Positions 33,590 to 45,602 are shown, numbered from the stretch's first letter. The stretch is 64,000 nucleotides of DNA from Perkinsus olseni (GCA_013115135.1 JABANP010000264.1:1-64000); one strand, 5' to 3'. A program made the numbers and translations. The notes: generated by a model not told the origin, from the sequence alone.

Positions 33590-34043
33590 TTAGCTTTGAA
33601 AAATGGCAGTCCCATCGATCATAATACCAAACATTTTTTCGACATGTTTACAGCAATGGAATTGCATATAAGCAGACTTGGTACGTCTGACAAGCACGAG
33701 AACAGAAGAATTCTCAATTTTTGGGCACCGACTCCGCCGTCGCATCAGGAGACCACGGATGAACGCGATGGACAACTCTTTCGCACTGGAATACCTTGCT
33801 AAATTACACAAGCGATCGAACGGCGAAAATTCACGGAGCGTTAGACTGTACGATATATCCACCATCATTACCATTCTGGGAAACTTCCACGAACAAATGC
33901 TCTTTCTCCTCGCAAGCTAAAGGGGCATTAGGCTCCGCCAGAGCAGCGAACAACCAGGCGTTGAAGGACTCGTTTGGTGCCTGGGACAATTCTAACACAA
34001 GCGACGCCGACCCGCCAGCACTGAACGTGGTAGTGTCCGACAC
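33590..34043 (-). CDS. uncharacterised coding exons
   Basis: Two overlapping coding-like stretches in different frames: 34043-33850 (ASLVLELSQAPNESFNAWLF...LACEEKEHLFVEV) and 33870-33600 (LARYSSAKELSIAFIRGLLM). They could be exons of one gene, perhaps the same as the one ending at 32866; the junction is unresolved. Confidence 0.35.
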
Positions 34044-34228
34044 GGATTCTTGTCAGGCACTACCCGAGTATCACAAACATTTTAATCTACCGTACTATCA
34101 GTAACGATGATTTTGGTAATCGAGCAACTCGACAGTACTGGGCACATCTTGATCACGAGGCCATGCTTGAAGCATACTTAAAGCATGTAGCTTACCGACA
34201 TACTACGATGAGCCGATTCTCAAAAGAG

Positions 34229-34594
34229 AGTCTCCTCAGGTAACTCGCCGCCGATTTTGTCGGGCTCAAACATCCGCAGTGGAGCGAGCTCAAGCCAAGG
34301 AATCTTCGCTCGTCGACTCGGGCATGCACATCACGGGATCCCGTTAATGCTCACCCGCTTCAAGTTGCTCATACGATTGCAGGATCGATCGAAAACCTTC
34401 CTCAGTCCATTCATCTCCCCTCGCCGGACTATCTCGAGCAGGCACTCGTATGTGAAGCAGTCCATTGGGATGTCAAGAAGGGCTACCCGGTGGTAGTGCA
34501 ACCCACACGAGTGCGCGGACAATTTCCCAAAATCGGTCTCACATCTCACTCTTCTGAACCTTAGATCAATGAATTGGACCGAGCTTCGGTCCAA
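34229..34594 (-). CDS. uncharacterised C-terminal exons (LRR-like pattern)
   Basis: The frame 34594-34331 reads VALLDIPMDCFTYECLLEIV and LRKVFDRSCNRMSNLKRVSI, a Leu pattern that could be repeats. A second stretch, PWLELAPLRMFEPDKIGGEL, ends at a TGA near 34229. Weak evidence. Confidence 0.3.
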
Positions 34595-34969
34595 TTCGTG
34601 TCGAATAGGTGAAAAAGGCGGTCTAATAGGTGTCGCTTCGCCGAAGCGGCTTCGGTCACCGAAGCGACCCCTATCAACGGAAAATCCTCACACGAGTCAA
34701 GCGCTCAATCGGTGAGAGCACTCCAAAGACATCCCCGAGCTCGGTTTTTCCCAACCTACTACCACTAACTCAAAAGCTTACTCGCCTTCGTGAAGTGCCA
34801 GCTTAAGCCAGGCTGATTTAGATATGAAGAATCCCCAGGATTGAGAGTCTTCACGACAAAAAAATCGTAGTGTAAATGAACTCAGAAACAAGTATGAACA
34901 GATGAATCGAGCTGAAGTCTAACGATCCCATACAAGCTCGACCGAAAGGCTCATTCAACCCCCGAGATT

Positions 34970-35587
34970 TCACCACTCAGACCGAAACTCTACACCCCTG
35001 CTCGTCGCCGACTCGGACCCCCCGAACTCGCTGTCGGTCTTCACACGCCTGTCTGGAGTTTCGTTTTCCGAGCCATTCGCATATTCTATTCCTTCTTCGC
35101 CACGGTCGCGCCACACTGTGAACCAGTTGACTCTTCTACCGCCGTCTCCAGGTAGAGGGGGCAGGCCAGAACCGCAATGCTGAGGACAACCACACGGCTT
35201 AGCGGCAGGTCCAGCGTTCGAACCCGGGAGGCTCACCTTTTTCGACATATAGTCGAGTGAAGGGTATAATGGACGATAGGCAAAAATGACATGATACAGC
35301 GAAGCATAGCCATAAAAAATCTCGCGAATGGCGTTCGCTACTGGGAGAACCGCCAGCAAACGGATCCTGATGGGAAGCGCAAAGGACTGCTTCCTAAGAG
35401 AGATTGCATCCCTGACACTTACATCGACCACTGTTTGACGAGCTCTCGGCTTCTTCGTAAGGATAATGCCACCGCGCTGACTGTGAGAGGCAGGAGAAGT
35501 AGTAAGTATACCTATGGGAATCATTTGCAAGACCTTGGCTATTGTCGTGCGTGCAATCGCGGGACAATCTGATCCCCTCATGGTCAC
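34970..35587 (-). CDS. uncharacterised membrane protein, two or more exons
   Basis: A membrane stretch (YASLYHVIFAYRPLYPSLDY) ends ...MSKK at a GTGAGC donor at about 35236. The C-terminal exon is acidic (WRDRGEEGIEYANGSENETP...) and ends at TGA 34970. The intervening sequence, though open, is probably an intron; it starts with a tRNA T-arm-like stretch (35208-35237). Confidence 0.45.
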   Translation of the reverse strand: MTMRGSDCPAIARTTIAKVLQMIPIGILTTSPASHSQRGGIILTKKPRARQTVVDVSVRDAISLRKQSFALPIRIRLLAVLPVANAIREIFYGYASLYHVIFAYRPLYPSLDYMSKKVSLPGSNAGPAAKPCGCPQHCGSGLPPLPGDGGRRVNWFTVWRDRGEEGIEYANGSENETPDRRVKTDSEFGGSESATSRGVEFRSEW

Positions 35588-36013
35588 GGAGGCTAACTCT
35601 GGCGGTTAGTGGCACAACAATGGCTGTACGATCATCCTACTAGGGTGGAACAGTAATAGTTCAACGACCGTACTCTAGCAGGAAAGTCCTCAATTCAACG
35701 AGGACTGAGGAGCTCCAAATCAATCAGGTCCTCGCCAAAGCGCAAAGAGAAGAAAGAACAATCGCCTCCATCTTGCGCGAGATAATGGAGGAAACACAGT
35801 ATGCACGAATTCTCGTAGGAACAAGATAGCGACCCGGCGGGTACTTACCAGCAGGATGAATACGATATCGAATGGCGAGCGGAAGAATATGACGACCAGC
35901 ATGAGGGGCCTGACAGCGGAGCGATGTCGAATCGGAACTGGATGACCATTACAACGAGGGAATAGCCCAATCGGAGTTCGCGATCGTACTAAGCTACTAC
36001 ACAGCTACCCTCA
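35588..36013. other. no gene recognised
   Basis: No supported exon; one 60-codon hydrophobic minus frame at 35720-35902 is of unclear status. Confidence 0.3.
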
Positions 36014-36924
36014 TCATGAAGTAACGGAAGTTTTCGGAAGCATGTAAAGGTATTCCCGTGTTAGTGTTTTTGTTTTTGACCCTAATACCACGATAGAATA
36101 GGGGAATCGATAGATCGTTATATGACGAAATCCATCGAGCGAGAACAAGGTCACATTCGTCGCTTGTCGCTCTTTGATCACCTTGCGATTGTGAAGAACT
36201 TGGGAATGTACTGGTCGAAGAGTATCCAGAACTTGGCCAAGAATCTGATGAAGATCATCAAACTCGCCTCGATCGTTCGATACACCGGAATAAATCGCCC
36301 AGATCAAAACGACCGCCTTACATGTTGAACGTCACGCATTTGAAATTGATCAGCTCCCAGAGAAGCTTCCCTTGTAGAGCCCAATCGCTGCAATACGATG
36401 CGAAAAAATCTCGCTTGGTGCTCACAGATACCTGAAAGAAACCACGCCTGCACCACCCGACAGCAAAGCCTAGGCAAGGTCGGCATAGAGCCAGGTGATA
36501 TGAAACAGGACAAAATGGGACAGGCCCTCCTCAGTCTACTTATTAATGGACTAACAAAAAACTTTGCTCATGAGCCAATCCGCTCTACCAAGGCCAGCCG
36601 AGTAGCAACTTTTCCTGACTGCGAACTAGAATCACCGTAAGGCACTAGAGCCGAAGCATTAAGTAAGAACTCGGTACCCTCGGAAACTCGGCAGCTGTGT
36701 AGAGGATGTTCTTCACCGTGATGCCCATCCGATTCCCGACCGAAACACGTGATCGGATAACAGCGTTCACACAACATATCGCGTGAGAACGGTGAGCCAT
36801 TTTGCACTGAACTCACCGGCTGTGAAGCCAATTCGGTGCGACACTCCACTTGGGTTAACTGCCTCAACGCAATAGCCTGGTCGAGCTCTGATGACCAGCA
36901 CACCTGACAACAGAAGATCAGCAC
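36014..36924 (-). CDS. uncharacterised membrane protein, multi-exon
   Basis: Exon STKRDFFASYCSDWALQGKL...CVTFN ends at a GTAAGG donor near 36325. After about 80 nt it continues in phase as FLAKFWILFDQYIPKFFTIA, a membrane helix, and ends at a GTGATC donor. Upstream frame 36924-36568 has six Cys and NGS/NAS sites (FSRDMLCERCYPITCFG), suggesting an extracellular part. The end of the gene was not found. Confidence 0.45.
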
Positions 36925-37329
36925 ATTGATCGTTGGAGAATCTTCCGACCTTTTCCGCTCCGGATGACGTAGCGGTAGCTCCGTAAAGACTGATTCGATC
37001 CCACAGACACAGCGAATTTGGTGGGGTGGTGACGACTGATCCGGTTAGCCCTTGAAAAGAGATGTATCGGCTGAAAATGAGTGAACATATCAGCTACTGT
37101 TGTTTATGAACTGAAAATAGCGGGCAATACAATTTTGTTGGCAAGCACATCGAACCGTCGGCAGATAGGCAGCAACCGTCGAGTCACATCGACACTGTCA
37201 AATAGAAGCCAATTAAATGGCACCGGGAATAGTTCAGTGCACCGAAGCCCTTATAATATCCCGGTTTAGCGAGGGTCACCGCCTCATGGGGAATCATTCT
37301 CATGGATATTTTACGGAGCGGATTTTTCG

Positions 37330-38142
37330 ACCTTTTTCTTGATTGCGCGTATCGACGTCCCCGACGGATGAATTCTGGTCCATTCTCGGGACTCACATAT
37401 TCTCTCGCTGTACCAAGAAATCATCCACCATCCACGACGTCTTTATGGATCCAGATGGCATCATCGCCCTCGGCGGGAGGATTACCAGTTGCGTGCCTTT
37501 CTCGACGTGTTCCTGAGAAATCCTCAGCTCAACATTGCAAGATACCAAATAGCTCAAACGGGAATGAAATTACCCGGCAATGGCTGTTGAAGACCTCCGG
37601 CAGGGCGCGTTCATCAACACCATCGAAGTCGTTGACAACGAGGGCGTAACGGTATCTACACGAAAAGGGCTTAACATCCAGCCTAACCTTCAACGACAAT
37701 GATCCACATCAGCCAGCTCCGGGCTCGATCGCACGGGAAAAGATTCGCAGACTTTCCTGTGCAACAGCTCTTCTCCTTACAATGCTCTCTTCGGCTCGTC
37801 CTTGTTCTCCAGACTTTGCCTCTTAGAAACAGCAGGAATCCACACCTTATTCGCCCAATGAAGGGCAACCACCGGATTGTCTTCAGGCAGGTATGCGTAG
37901 TTGATGTTGAAACTCACAACCCGCTAAGAGTCGCGGAAGAGTTGGTACGAGCACGCATGCGCCAAAGCGTATCCTACTCTCAACATGTTGCAACAGTCAT
38001 CTTTAGGGGTTCTCCCACCCCCAAAGTCCACAACGAAGACCTTAGACTGCCCGGCCCTCGCTGCCGGGAACAGATCTTCACATCTAAGAGTGAAGATACG
38101 TCCAAAGATACGTGGATGAGAGGTTAACCTGCCATACACCAT
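37330..38142 (-). CDS. uncharacterised protein, four or more exons
   Basis: Coding stretches follow in order on the minus strand: AGQSKVFVVDFGG (about 38040), VVSFNINYAYLPEDNPVVAL...NKDEPKRAL (about 37920-37790), VRLDVKPFSCRYRYALVVND...PEVFNSHCR (37680-37570), and EHVEKGTQLVILPPRAMMPS...FLVQREN (37510-37397). Donors GTAAGG, GTAATT and GTGAGT follow the last three. I do not recognise the family; the last exon after 37397 is not resolved. Confidence 0.5.
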
Positions 38143-39144
38143 GTCGATTCAGTATATTACCTCTGCACAAGATTCGCCAACCTCTGCCTTCTACTCGGAT
38201 TCGCGCAAGTCCCGCTGCGAACCAAAATTATGACGCATGCCTCAGAATTGGCCATCATATTATGACGAATCTCGCCTGAACATACTTGCATTCTGTCGCG
38301 CGCCACGAAATCATTCATGGCCCTTCTCGACCTCAGTCGCAGCGTAATCCCTTGGAGATTTAAGATACGATTTGATACACTAGTAGTATACTTTCACTAC
38401 TGGAAGAAAGGGCGTCCATTGCACAAAAACCTATTGGATTCACAACGCTCAACAAACCGACCCCAGAGTCTCCGCGTAGGAAAACGAAAACAGTAACTCT
38501 CCATTACTAAGGAGCGGCGGCGGCACCACCGCTGCGGCGAAGCCCAGAAATGCAGGCACGAGTTTGAATCACATGCGGCTTACCTCGTCGCGTCTTGTTT
38601 GCGCCTTTGAGCGGCCCCGTCGAGAACCTGCAAGACCCAATCCTGCCAGCCAGCTCAGGCAGCGACTCACCACTGCGGCCTGCAAGTTGAAGGCAGCAGC
38701 AATATCATCAATATGAAGATATCTCCAAGGGCGAGAAGGTCCGTAAAAGGCCAATAGCTTGCCGAACCGATACCGAGGAGTGCATCCAGTAAACCTGACG
38801 TGATTAACGGTAAAACGAGTTCAGCGCAGTCGAAGTGCAGTTGAGACCCTTTCTTTGACTAGCAAGTTGCTAGTAGCAACACGATCAATGAATAGTGGGT
38901 GAACCAGCGATGTTTCGTTGAGAGAAGACCCTCGGGGACCATGAGTAGCACAATTTCGAATAAATATCAAAGGAATCCGGCTAAAGCTACGCGAAAGTTC
39001 TCTTCGACACTTCTTGCGTACATTCTGGACCAATACGGTTACACGTAAATCCCGACAGCAACGCGTAACTCGACAGCGATGGCCGAAGAGACACGCCGCT
39101 TGCGACTAATCTGACCGCTGCGCCACGAAATTGTCGCAGTGAGA
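38143..39144. other. no gene recognised
   Basis: Only a short minus frame at 38569-38754 (IDDIAAAFNLQAAVVSRCLS) looks possibly coding, like a winged-helix fragment; no partner exon found. Confidence 0.3.
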
Positions 39145-39863
39145 TCAGAATGCATTGGCATGATCTATGATCGCGATGATCAACGCAGCGAGCAATAGCA
39201 ACAAGGTCGCAGATAAGTATATTTCGGATCGAGTCTGCGCAACGACTCCGCCCCGATACTTACTCCACCAGGTGGTGGGGAAAAATTGGGAAGGCGAGAG
39301 GGCAAAAATAAACAGTGCAACTGTCAGGTGAACTGCGAAGTACCTAAAAGCAGCGATCTTCGAGTCAGAGATATCTGACATACTGTGTATCTTGCACTAA
39401 TCAAGCTCGGATACCATCAATCATGTTGCTCGAGATTCCCGGAATAGAAAATACACAACCCCAGCAACCACTTACAAAATTATCCGCACAACCATTGAAA
39501 TTATGCCGCGAATGACGGCGATTCTTTCACGTGCGGCAGCAGCCACCTGCATTAAACTTGGTATCTTTAATCACCTTGCATTTCCCCCACGCTGACCTTC
39601 ATATTCTCCAACTTTATTCTCCATTCAGTCGATAGTGTACCTGCAAAATTTCCAGGTGTAGAGTCAACCCGCGTTACAGAGACTAGGGGTTCGCCTAATC
39701 GTCGAGAGTAAATTTCTCCTATTCGGTTACCCGGGAGCGATGTTGCAGGTCCTTGACTTGACGAAGATGATCTGAAAAGTGACAAACACTCGCCGTGTGA
39801 TTCAGCGGCGCGCGAGAACTCACCGACGGTCGGAACCAGCCCTACTGCGTTGAGCACCGACAT
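39145..39863 (-). CDS. uncharacterised membrane protein
   Basis: First part 39863-39567 (MSVLNAVGLVPTVGEFSRAA, TLSTEWRIKLENMKVSVGEM), then, after an acceptor ACACAG near 39384, a stretch with two helices (FRYFAVHLTVALFIFAL; ATLLLLLAALIIAII) ending at TGA 39145. It may be one gene with two or three introns. Family unknown. Confidence 0.4.
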
Positions 39864-39997
39864 CCTGAGACATGATTTTTGAAAGAAAATAGGTAGCAGA
39901 ATTCCGGTAAAGTCTTACACGATGGCGGCCAGCAGCGTCGTCATGAGGATCTGAGTTGTGCCTGAGCCAGCGGAATCCCAGAGCATGGCACACGCTG

Positions 39998-40327
39998 TCA
40001 GATATCCCACCGCGAGCTGGATTCCGTCTCCCGTTTCATAGCTTCAACAGCCTCACCGATATGCGCAACCATCACGGCATCGTCAACTGTGTCCTCGTGG
40101 GCCTTCCTTCGAACTTTGAACTGGAGGCCGAGAGGTCGCAGGTTCGATCCCGGTGTCCAACATCTCACCCATTCTATGACTTCCCTTATCACAAGTAGCA
40201 ATAGAAGAATGATGCTACCAATGTAAAGGGCGATGATCACTATACTGTGACCAGGCGTGACCTGAAAGCGGCAAACAAGTAACATTTCGCTCCGCCTCCA
40301 CAGCGAAAAAATCCGCAACTGGAGCAC
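39998..40327 (-). CDS. membrane protein C-terminus with a 48-nt tRNA-like intron
   Basis: A membrane helix (IVIIALYIGSIILLLLLVI) ends at a GTGAGA donor. The 48-nt intron 40168-40121 is followed by FKVRRKAHEDTVDDAVMVAH and ends ...SSSRWDI at TGA 39998. Because the intron length is divisible by three and has no stop, the frame is open through it; its sequence consists largely of a reverse-complement tRNA 3' half. Retention would insert a short peptide. Confidence 0.5.
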   Translation of the reverse strand: MLQLRIFSLWRRSEMLLVCRFQVTPGHSIVIIALYIGSIILLLLLVIREVIEWVRCWTPGSNLRPLGLQFKVRRKAHEDTVDDAVMVAHIGEAVEAMKRETESSSRWDI

Positions 40328-40962
40328 AGCGAGAACAATCTCGCCGCAACAAAGAACGACAACCCTCGTGATTCACCAGCGAAATCTCCGAAAGTCACCG
40401 AGTTGCGCCTATTTTCCGCCGAAAAATAGGCGCTACTCCGATTCCGAAAAATTTTCGGAATCCATGATGCGGTGTCATTGAAACCACGCTCTCCGCATCC
40501 TTCAACCGCTTAGCGTCCCCGACGAGGGCTGCCAGGCACAGAGTGAACGAGGGAGTACCACAGGGAGAGTCATCGAGTTCTGTTGAAGCAGCTAGTCACG
40601 AAAGTGACCAAAGAATCTGGCGATTTGCCCGCGATGCAAACAATGCGACTAGAAACTCACTTCTCATTCCTCGGGTTGTCTTATAACACACTGCGTTCAC
40701 GGGATGGATCGAACCAAAAACCCAAGCGGAGAGCGGCCGCGCGCAACAACACTATGCCATGTCAGAGATCACAATATTGCTCACCATCGCGTCCAAGGAG
40801 CAAATCGGCATCAGACCAACTGCAGTGTCGCTGAGCTGAATCGTCGTTTGATCATCCAGGAAAAGGCTAACGTTCGCGGGCGAACCCGTTGACGGAAAGA
40901 TAGGAAACCTGAGAACACCGAAGAATATTTCATCGCAACCATAATTAAATATGCAAACGCCT

Positions 40963-41042
40963 GGTGCCGGGATCGAACCTGGACTTCCTCACCTGTTGTC
41001 GGTCCACACTACTTCCTGAGCTTCTATCTGCTGGGACGGCAC
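40963..41042 (-). other. tRNA-like sequence
   Basis: A 6-of-7 paired acceptor (GTGCCGT/CCGGCAC), D-arm-like AGCTCAGGAAGTAGTG and a TTCGATC T loop are present, but the T stem is poor, base 33 is not T, and the anticodon arm is weak. Probably a decayed tRNA. Confidence 0.4.
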
Positions 41043-41163
41043 CGTGCTGAAGCACGGCCTGTCTGCGATACATGTAAGACATCGTCCACCAACACAATTT
41101 CCTCCGAACACATTCTCATCGAAGAAACCTGAAAAAAGCAAGATCACGCGAGATGGCAATATC

Positions 41164-41581
41164 CTACCTTACCGCATTGCAAACCGGTTCTCGCGGCGTA
41201 GTCCCCAAAGTAAGTGAATACTCCACTCTGAACGGGCTTGTTCGGGTCAAGCTGCATCCATAGACGACATCTCTTCCCGTCAATTGCGTTCCTTGGCGAT
41301 GCCGCCGTCCACGCCGCAAATACCTTAACAAAACGCGGACCAAAATCAATCACCCAACAGACCAACATGCAGACAGTCGGATAACCCGCTGCCTCAGCAA
41401 GCGTCGTCGTGAGGCTAATTCCCGCTATGATCGTACCGCCACGAGGTCGGATCCACGATGAGTATACGCTCCGAGTCGAAGCCTCGACCCACCGCGCTGC
41501 GTGCTTTGATGAAATGAAGAAGCGAAGAAAACACTCACCGGGTTGGATACGATAGCATCCCCATCGACCGTCCGCATACAT
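41164..41581 (-). CDS. uncharacterised membrane protein, multi-exon
   Basis: Exon ADGRWGCYRIQPGE ends at a GTGAGT donor near 41540; a later exon has membrane segments (GGTIIAGISLTTTL; YPTVCMLVCWVIDFGPRFVK) and a loop QLDPNKPVQSGVFTYFGDYA, ending at a GTAGGA donor near 41164. The pattern resembles small tetraspan proteins. Ends unresolved. Confidence 0.45.
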
Positions 41582-41909
41582 AGTGTATTACCCAGCCACT
41601 GCGTGGACCTCGTATAACTACTGGCACTCGCAAAGATCATCAGAAACTGAGAAAAAAACGACAGGTGCAGGGATCGAAGCTGTTCCTAACCTCCTACCAG
41701 AAACACCGCCGTCCCAATGACTCTGCATAATGCTGGGAGAGGGTTCGGACCCGAGATAGGGATCTTACTACGTAGGTACCTACTAGCAATCTCCTGCACG
41801 CTGACACGTGACATCGTCCATGCCAGTGCTCAATGAGCACTGCTCATAGCACAGACAACCCCGATAGCGATCGAACCTTCACTCGGTTAGTCGCTACGAA
41901 GCGGCTCAC

Positions 41910-42438
41910 TCACTTCCTCTGCAAACGCATTGTTCTCTCTAAAGGATCCTCAGTCTGCTCGCCGTGGCCGGCACTTCTGGAGTCATCCTGCTCCAAGCTT
42001 CTCGCATCTACAGAGTAGGCGAGGCGAGTATCGAAGATTCCCGACTTCACAAACACTTTCGCAACACACCATCGCCAGTAAGTGCGGCGGGCGGATAAAA
42101 CACGGAATTCAAAGAAGCTCTCACCTTCCAGAGATTTGAACCGATAACCTCTCGGTGTCAATCTGGGCGAATCCTCCGCTGAACCACGACGACTGCGTTT
42201 TTGTTGTCTCACCGAACTGGCCTCTCTGCCAACATCTAGTCCCTCGCCACCTGCACAGTGGGGGATAGTCAACCATCCACACCGTTTGCGTCGTCCTACC
42301 GTAACCCCCTTCCCATCCCGTGGACATGGATACGACATTGCTCCTGCTGCCACTCTCACTAGGGCCAGGGGTGTCAAGCGTGAGGCTGATCGACCTTGCC
42401 GACGACCTGGGAAATTTACGAGCAACTTGACAACTCAC
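41910..42438 (-). CDS. uncharacterised coding exons
   Basis: Frame 42438-42290 (SSARSISLTLDTPGPSESGS... GRTTQTVWMVDYPP) looks coding; the following 42180-41944 stretch is in another frame (SFFEFRVLSARRTYWRWCVA). A tRNA-like segment (42117-42183) lies between them. Low confidence. Confidence 0.3.
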
Positions 42439-43888
42439 ACAGGAGCCCGTCTACTGTCATCACAATCCACTGTAGTTCATGAGAGAAAGTTGTCTCCCGC
42501 CACTCACCTCGGACTCGATCGAGCAAGCCTTGGGGTGCTTGGATGCAAAGGCGGCCGTTGAGGATAATTCTGTGGCGTGGTGACGCTTACGCGGCCTGAC
42601 AAGGCAGGTTACGCGGTAACTCGTAGTTGAACACTAAGATAGTACGCAAAGTACTTCCTTGCACAATTTTCGGGTCCGACGGCATCAAGTCACTATTTCT
42701 CGAGCCGTATAGAGTCCGTTTTGAAAGAAAGGGTGAGTCATTGAACGCCGCTCAGAATTTCTGGACAAATCCTAGAGAAGGCTTCATACTTGCGCGTCAC
42801 AGTCGTTCGAAATTTGACGAAGTCAACAACAAGGATTTCTTTTGTCAGCTAGGTAGAGCGTAGCTTCGAGAGAATGTAGACTTTCGCAACGCCACTCGTC
42901 CGCAGGTAATCCAACCAAACGCTGAGCGGCGATGACGAGCAGTATTCGATCCGACCATCGGGCATTGTGGAAATAGATCTATGACCACCGCAGAGTCACG
43001 CGCAACACGCATGACGTTCAATTCCCTCGCGGTGCTCATTTTAGCGAGCACCGCCCAGATGAGTTCGCGGCACGGTATGGTTCAATCTTTCTCGTGCCGA
43101 CTGAATTCCCTTTTTCTCCCGCTGATACTCGAACTATCCAGGATAAGCGCATCGTCATTGCCGTAAAGCCGCGGAGAAACTCGGCGGAGTCCCCAGAACC
43201 CTTATAACCTCTAGTTTGACTGCTTGGAGTCGAATACCTCTTCGACCGGCCGACCGCTTCCCTGAACCCTCTGTCGCTCGACGTCGATATTCGTCGCCCG
43301 TTAGTGTACATTATGATACGAAAATAGTTCTACTCGGAGGGTTCGAGGTTCCTCATCCAGACAGAGGCTGCTACAGACCGGCATCTCCTCATCTCCCTGG
43401 CTCGAGATCACTTGTTTTAAACGTGAGCCGATAGTAGGGTCTCCGATGGCTGGCATTTCTTCACAGTAACGGTAGCACGGGTTTTATTGCGACGAAAACA
43501 ATTGGCGTCACACGAGCCATAGTTCAACTTGCGCTCTTGCGTCAACTCACGTTTTCCCAAATTCATGCCGCGCCGCTCAATATCTCGCTCGCCGCAAATG
43601 ATATGATACCGTTGAGTTGAAATTCGTTCTTTCCAAGGGAGAGGTACAAATCCCAAGGAACCATTTTGGGGAATCTTGTCGCCGTACCGATTCCATCACT
43701 GTCATAGATTTTCCGCGTGACCGGGTTTGTCCAGACGCTGTCTTGAAGGGTTCTTTCGAGTGGATTCTTCAGAATAGAATTTTAATCCACAAGCTGACAG
43801 TCAGGCTTGAAAAGTTAACGCCTCAGGCTGCCTGATGCGTCAACTTCTCAAGTCACAATTGAGCTACTAAGTGCGCCTAACTCGCAGG
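42439..43888. other. no gene recognised before the MITE
   Basis: Frames of 60-90 codons on both strands (for example 43036-43311 minus, 43617-43835 plus) without domains. Nothing else seen. Confidence 0.3.
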
Positions 43889-44152
43889 TAGAGCTGGGCA
43901 ACCGTACTGGGGTCGAGGAAAGTACGGTACGCAGTACGTTTCAAACTGTCAACCCAATACGGGTACGGAGAGCAAGTACGTATTAAATTATATTAAATAA
44001 CGCCTACGTGTATTGAATTACGCCTTACTTCAAGTACGTCGTACTAGGACCGTACTTGCGAACCTCTGCGACGGGTAGCACGGTTACGGAGCCGTACTCG
44101 TACCCGTACCGTTCTCCGTACTAGACCGTACCCGTACTGTCGCCCATCCCTA
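43889..44152. mobile_element. hAT-type MITE, 264 bp, with 8-bp target duplication
   Basis: Flanked by direct repeats CTCGCAGG (43881-43888 and 44153-44160). Ends are inverted: TAGAGCTGGGCAACCGTAC on the left, and TAGGGATGGGCGACAGTAC on the complement of the right end, 15 of 19 identical. 8-bp duplications and TAGGGATGGGC-like ends are typical of hAT transposons. The inside has no coding frame and is packed with GTACGG/CCGTAC words, so the whole element can fold back. Confidence 0.88.
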
Positions 44153-44407
44153 CTCGCAGGTACTGTGACCACATAACTCAATTTAAGGATTCGAAGAGGA
44201 GCTCCTCAGGAGACGATATAGTAATAATGCGCTGTATGGCGACGTCGATGCTACCGCTATTAGCTACACTTCGTTTACTCGCAGTGAGACCAGAACAATT
44301 GGGTAGCTCTCATTCACTCGCACCTTTAGTGCGGCACTACTGACAATGGTTTTCACCTCGGCGTCAAAGAACAGTGCTTTTGCCTTCACCGTTTCCGTCC
44401 CCCCGTA

Positions 44408-45602
44408 ATGAAAAAGGCCATTCCTGCGGTGGTGCTCGAACTAACGGCAAATATCTTCTGCGAGGCTTCGTCGAAAATACACGATGCCTTGGCCAAGACC
44501 TTGACATTGCCTGTCAAAGGAGGGTTCGTCAAGGTCAGTATCGACGGTCGAGAAGTTGACCTGCTTTTGGACTCTGGCTTTGCTGAAATCTCGGTGCTGG
44601 ATGGCGATTGGTATGAGCGTGAGTTCGGCAAAAATGCTTGTGAGGAGCGGCGCTCCGCATGCTTCTTCTGTCCGAAAGAGAACCCCTGTGACTACGACGG
44701 GAGCGAGTTTACTATAAAAGACGTCCTTCGCCGACAACACGACCATCCAGAGCGTATTGCGCTCTGGCTCACTCTCACTAGACGGTTGCAACGCTACAGA
44801 TTTCATATTCAGGGTCTCTCGGTATTCACGCTGGAACAACGGTCCATTGAGGCCGTGGGGTCACTTCGGTATAGCGCAGCTCTTCCCAGTGACAGACAGT
44901 TCTCGCCGTAGGCCCGACCTTGAAAGTGTGCTCGATGCTCTGAAGCGCCGTCACCTCATCGGACGCTTGTCGTATACTCTTCGATCGAAGGCGGGAGCGG
45001 CCTCCGCGTTGAATTTGATATCCGGTCAACTAACTCTCGGTGACATCCCGAACGAGCAGATGACTTTTATTTCATGGAAATATCTACATGACTCGGGGTC
45101 TCATCGAGCATTCACTGCAACCTGGGTCTCGTCGGTGAAGTTGTTCGACGCTGAAGGGAACCTCTCGGTGAGAGAGAGTATCAACCGCAAGTATCCAAGC
45201 TCATTCCTGAGCATCATAGACACGGGAAGTAACAGATTAGTCCTGCCTCTGCATTTAGATGACGATATCGTGAAAGAGCTCAGAAGGAGGTTGAAGAAAA
45301 AAGGCTACAGTGGTGAGCAAATATCCAAGGTGCGGTTGCGGCGAGAGAATGGGTTCCTGTACCTACATAAATCGGTCTACGAGTATCTACCTGTGATTGG
45401 ACTGCGATTGGATGACGGGTTCAATTCCATCCCGATCAAAATACACCCGAAGCACTACTCTTCGTATGCCGGAAAAGGGGAAATAGTAATCTTTACGACC
45501 TTTGGGCGCGACGAGGTCTCCCTCGGGACGCCATTATTCAGGGCATACAGTGTCCATGTCGATTATACCAATCACACAATAGCCCTGTTTGAAAATACGT
45601 GA
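44408..45602 (+). CDS. pepsin-like (A1 family) protein with one frameshift
   Basis: Two overlapping frames form one protein homologous over its length to the gene at 55329. The start at 44408 gives a signal-like MKKAIPAVVLELTANIF. First active-site motif: LLLDSGFAEISVLDGDWYE, then a Cys-rich loop (CFFCPKENPC). Second motif: SIIDTGSNRLVLP, followed by YLPVIGLRLDD and a C-terminus ending LFENT. Between about 44725 and 44740 the frame shifts by one base (extra base after TIKD, before SFADNTTIQ). With the shift the gene cannot make a whole protease unless it is a sequencing error, a tiny intron or recoding. Both catalytic Asp (DSG, DTG) are kept. Confidence 0.75.

Noticed and set aside
35208..35237. 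tRNA gene on the basis of its TTCGAACCCGGG motif
   Set aside because: No acceptor, D or anticodon arm can be paired around it.
42117..42183. tRNA gene on the minus strand (GGTTCAGCGGAGGATTC start)
   Set aside because: D-arm-like start is good, but the T stem does not pair and no 7-base anticodon loop with T33 forms.
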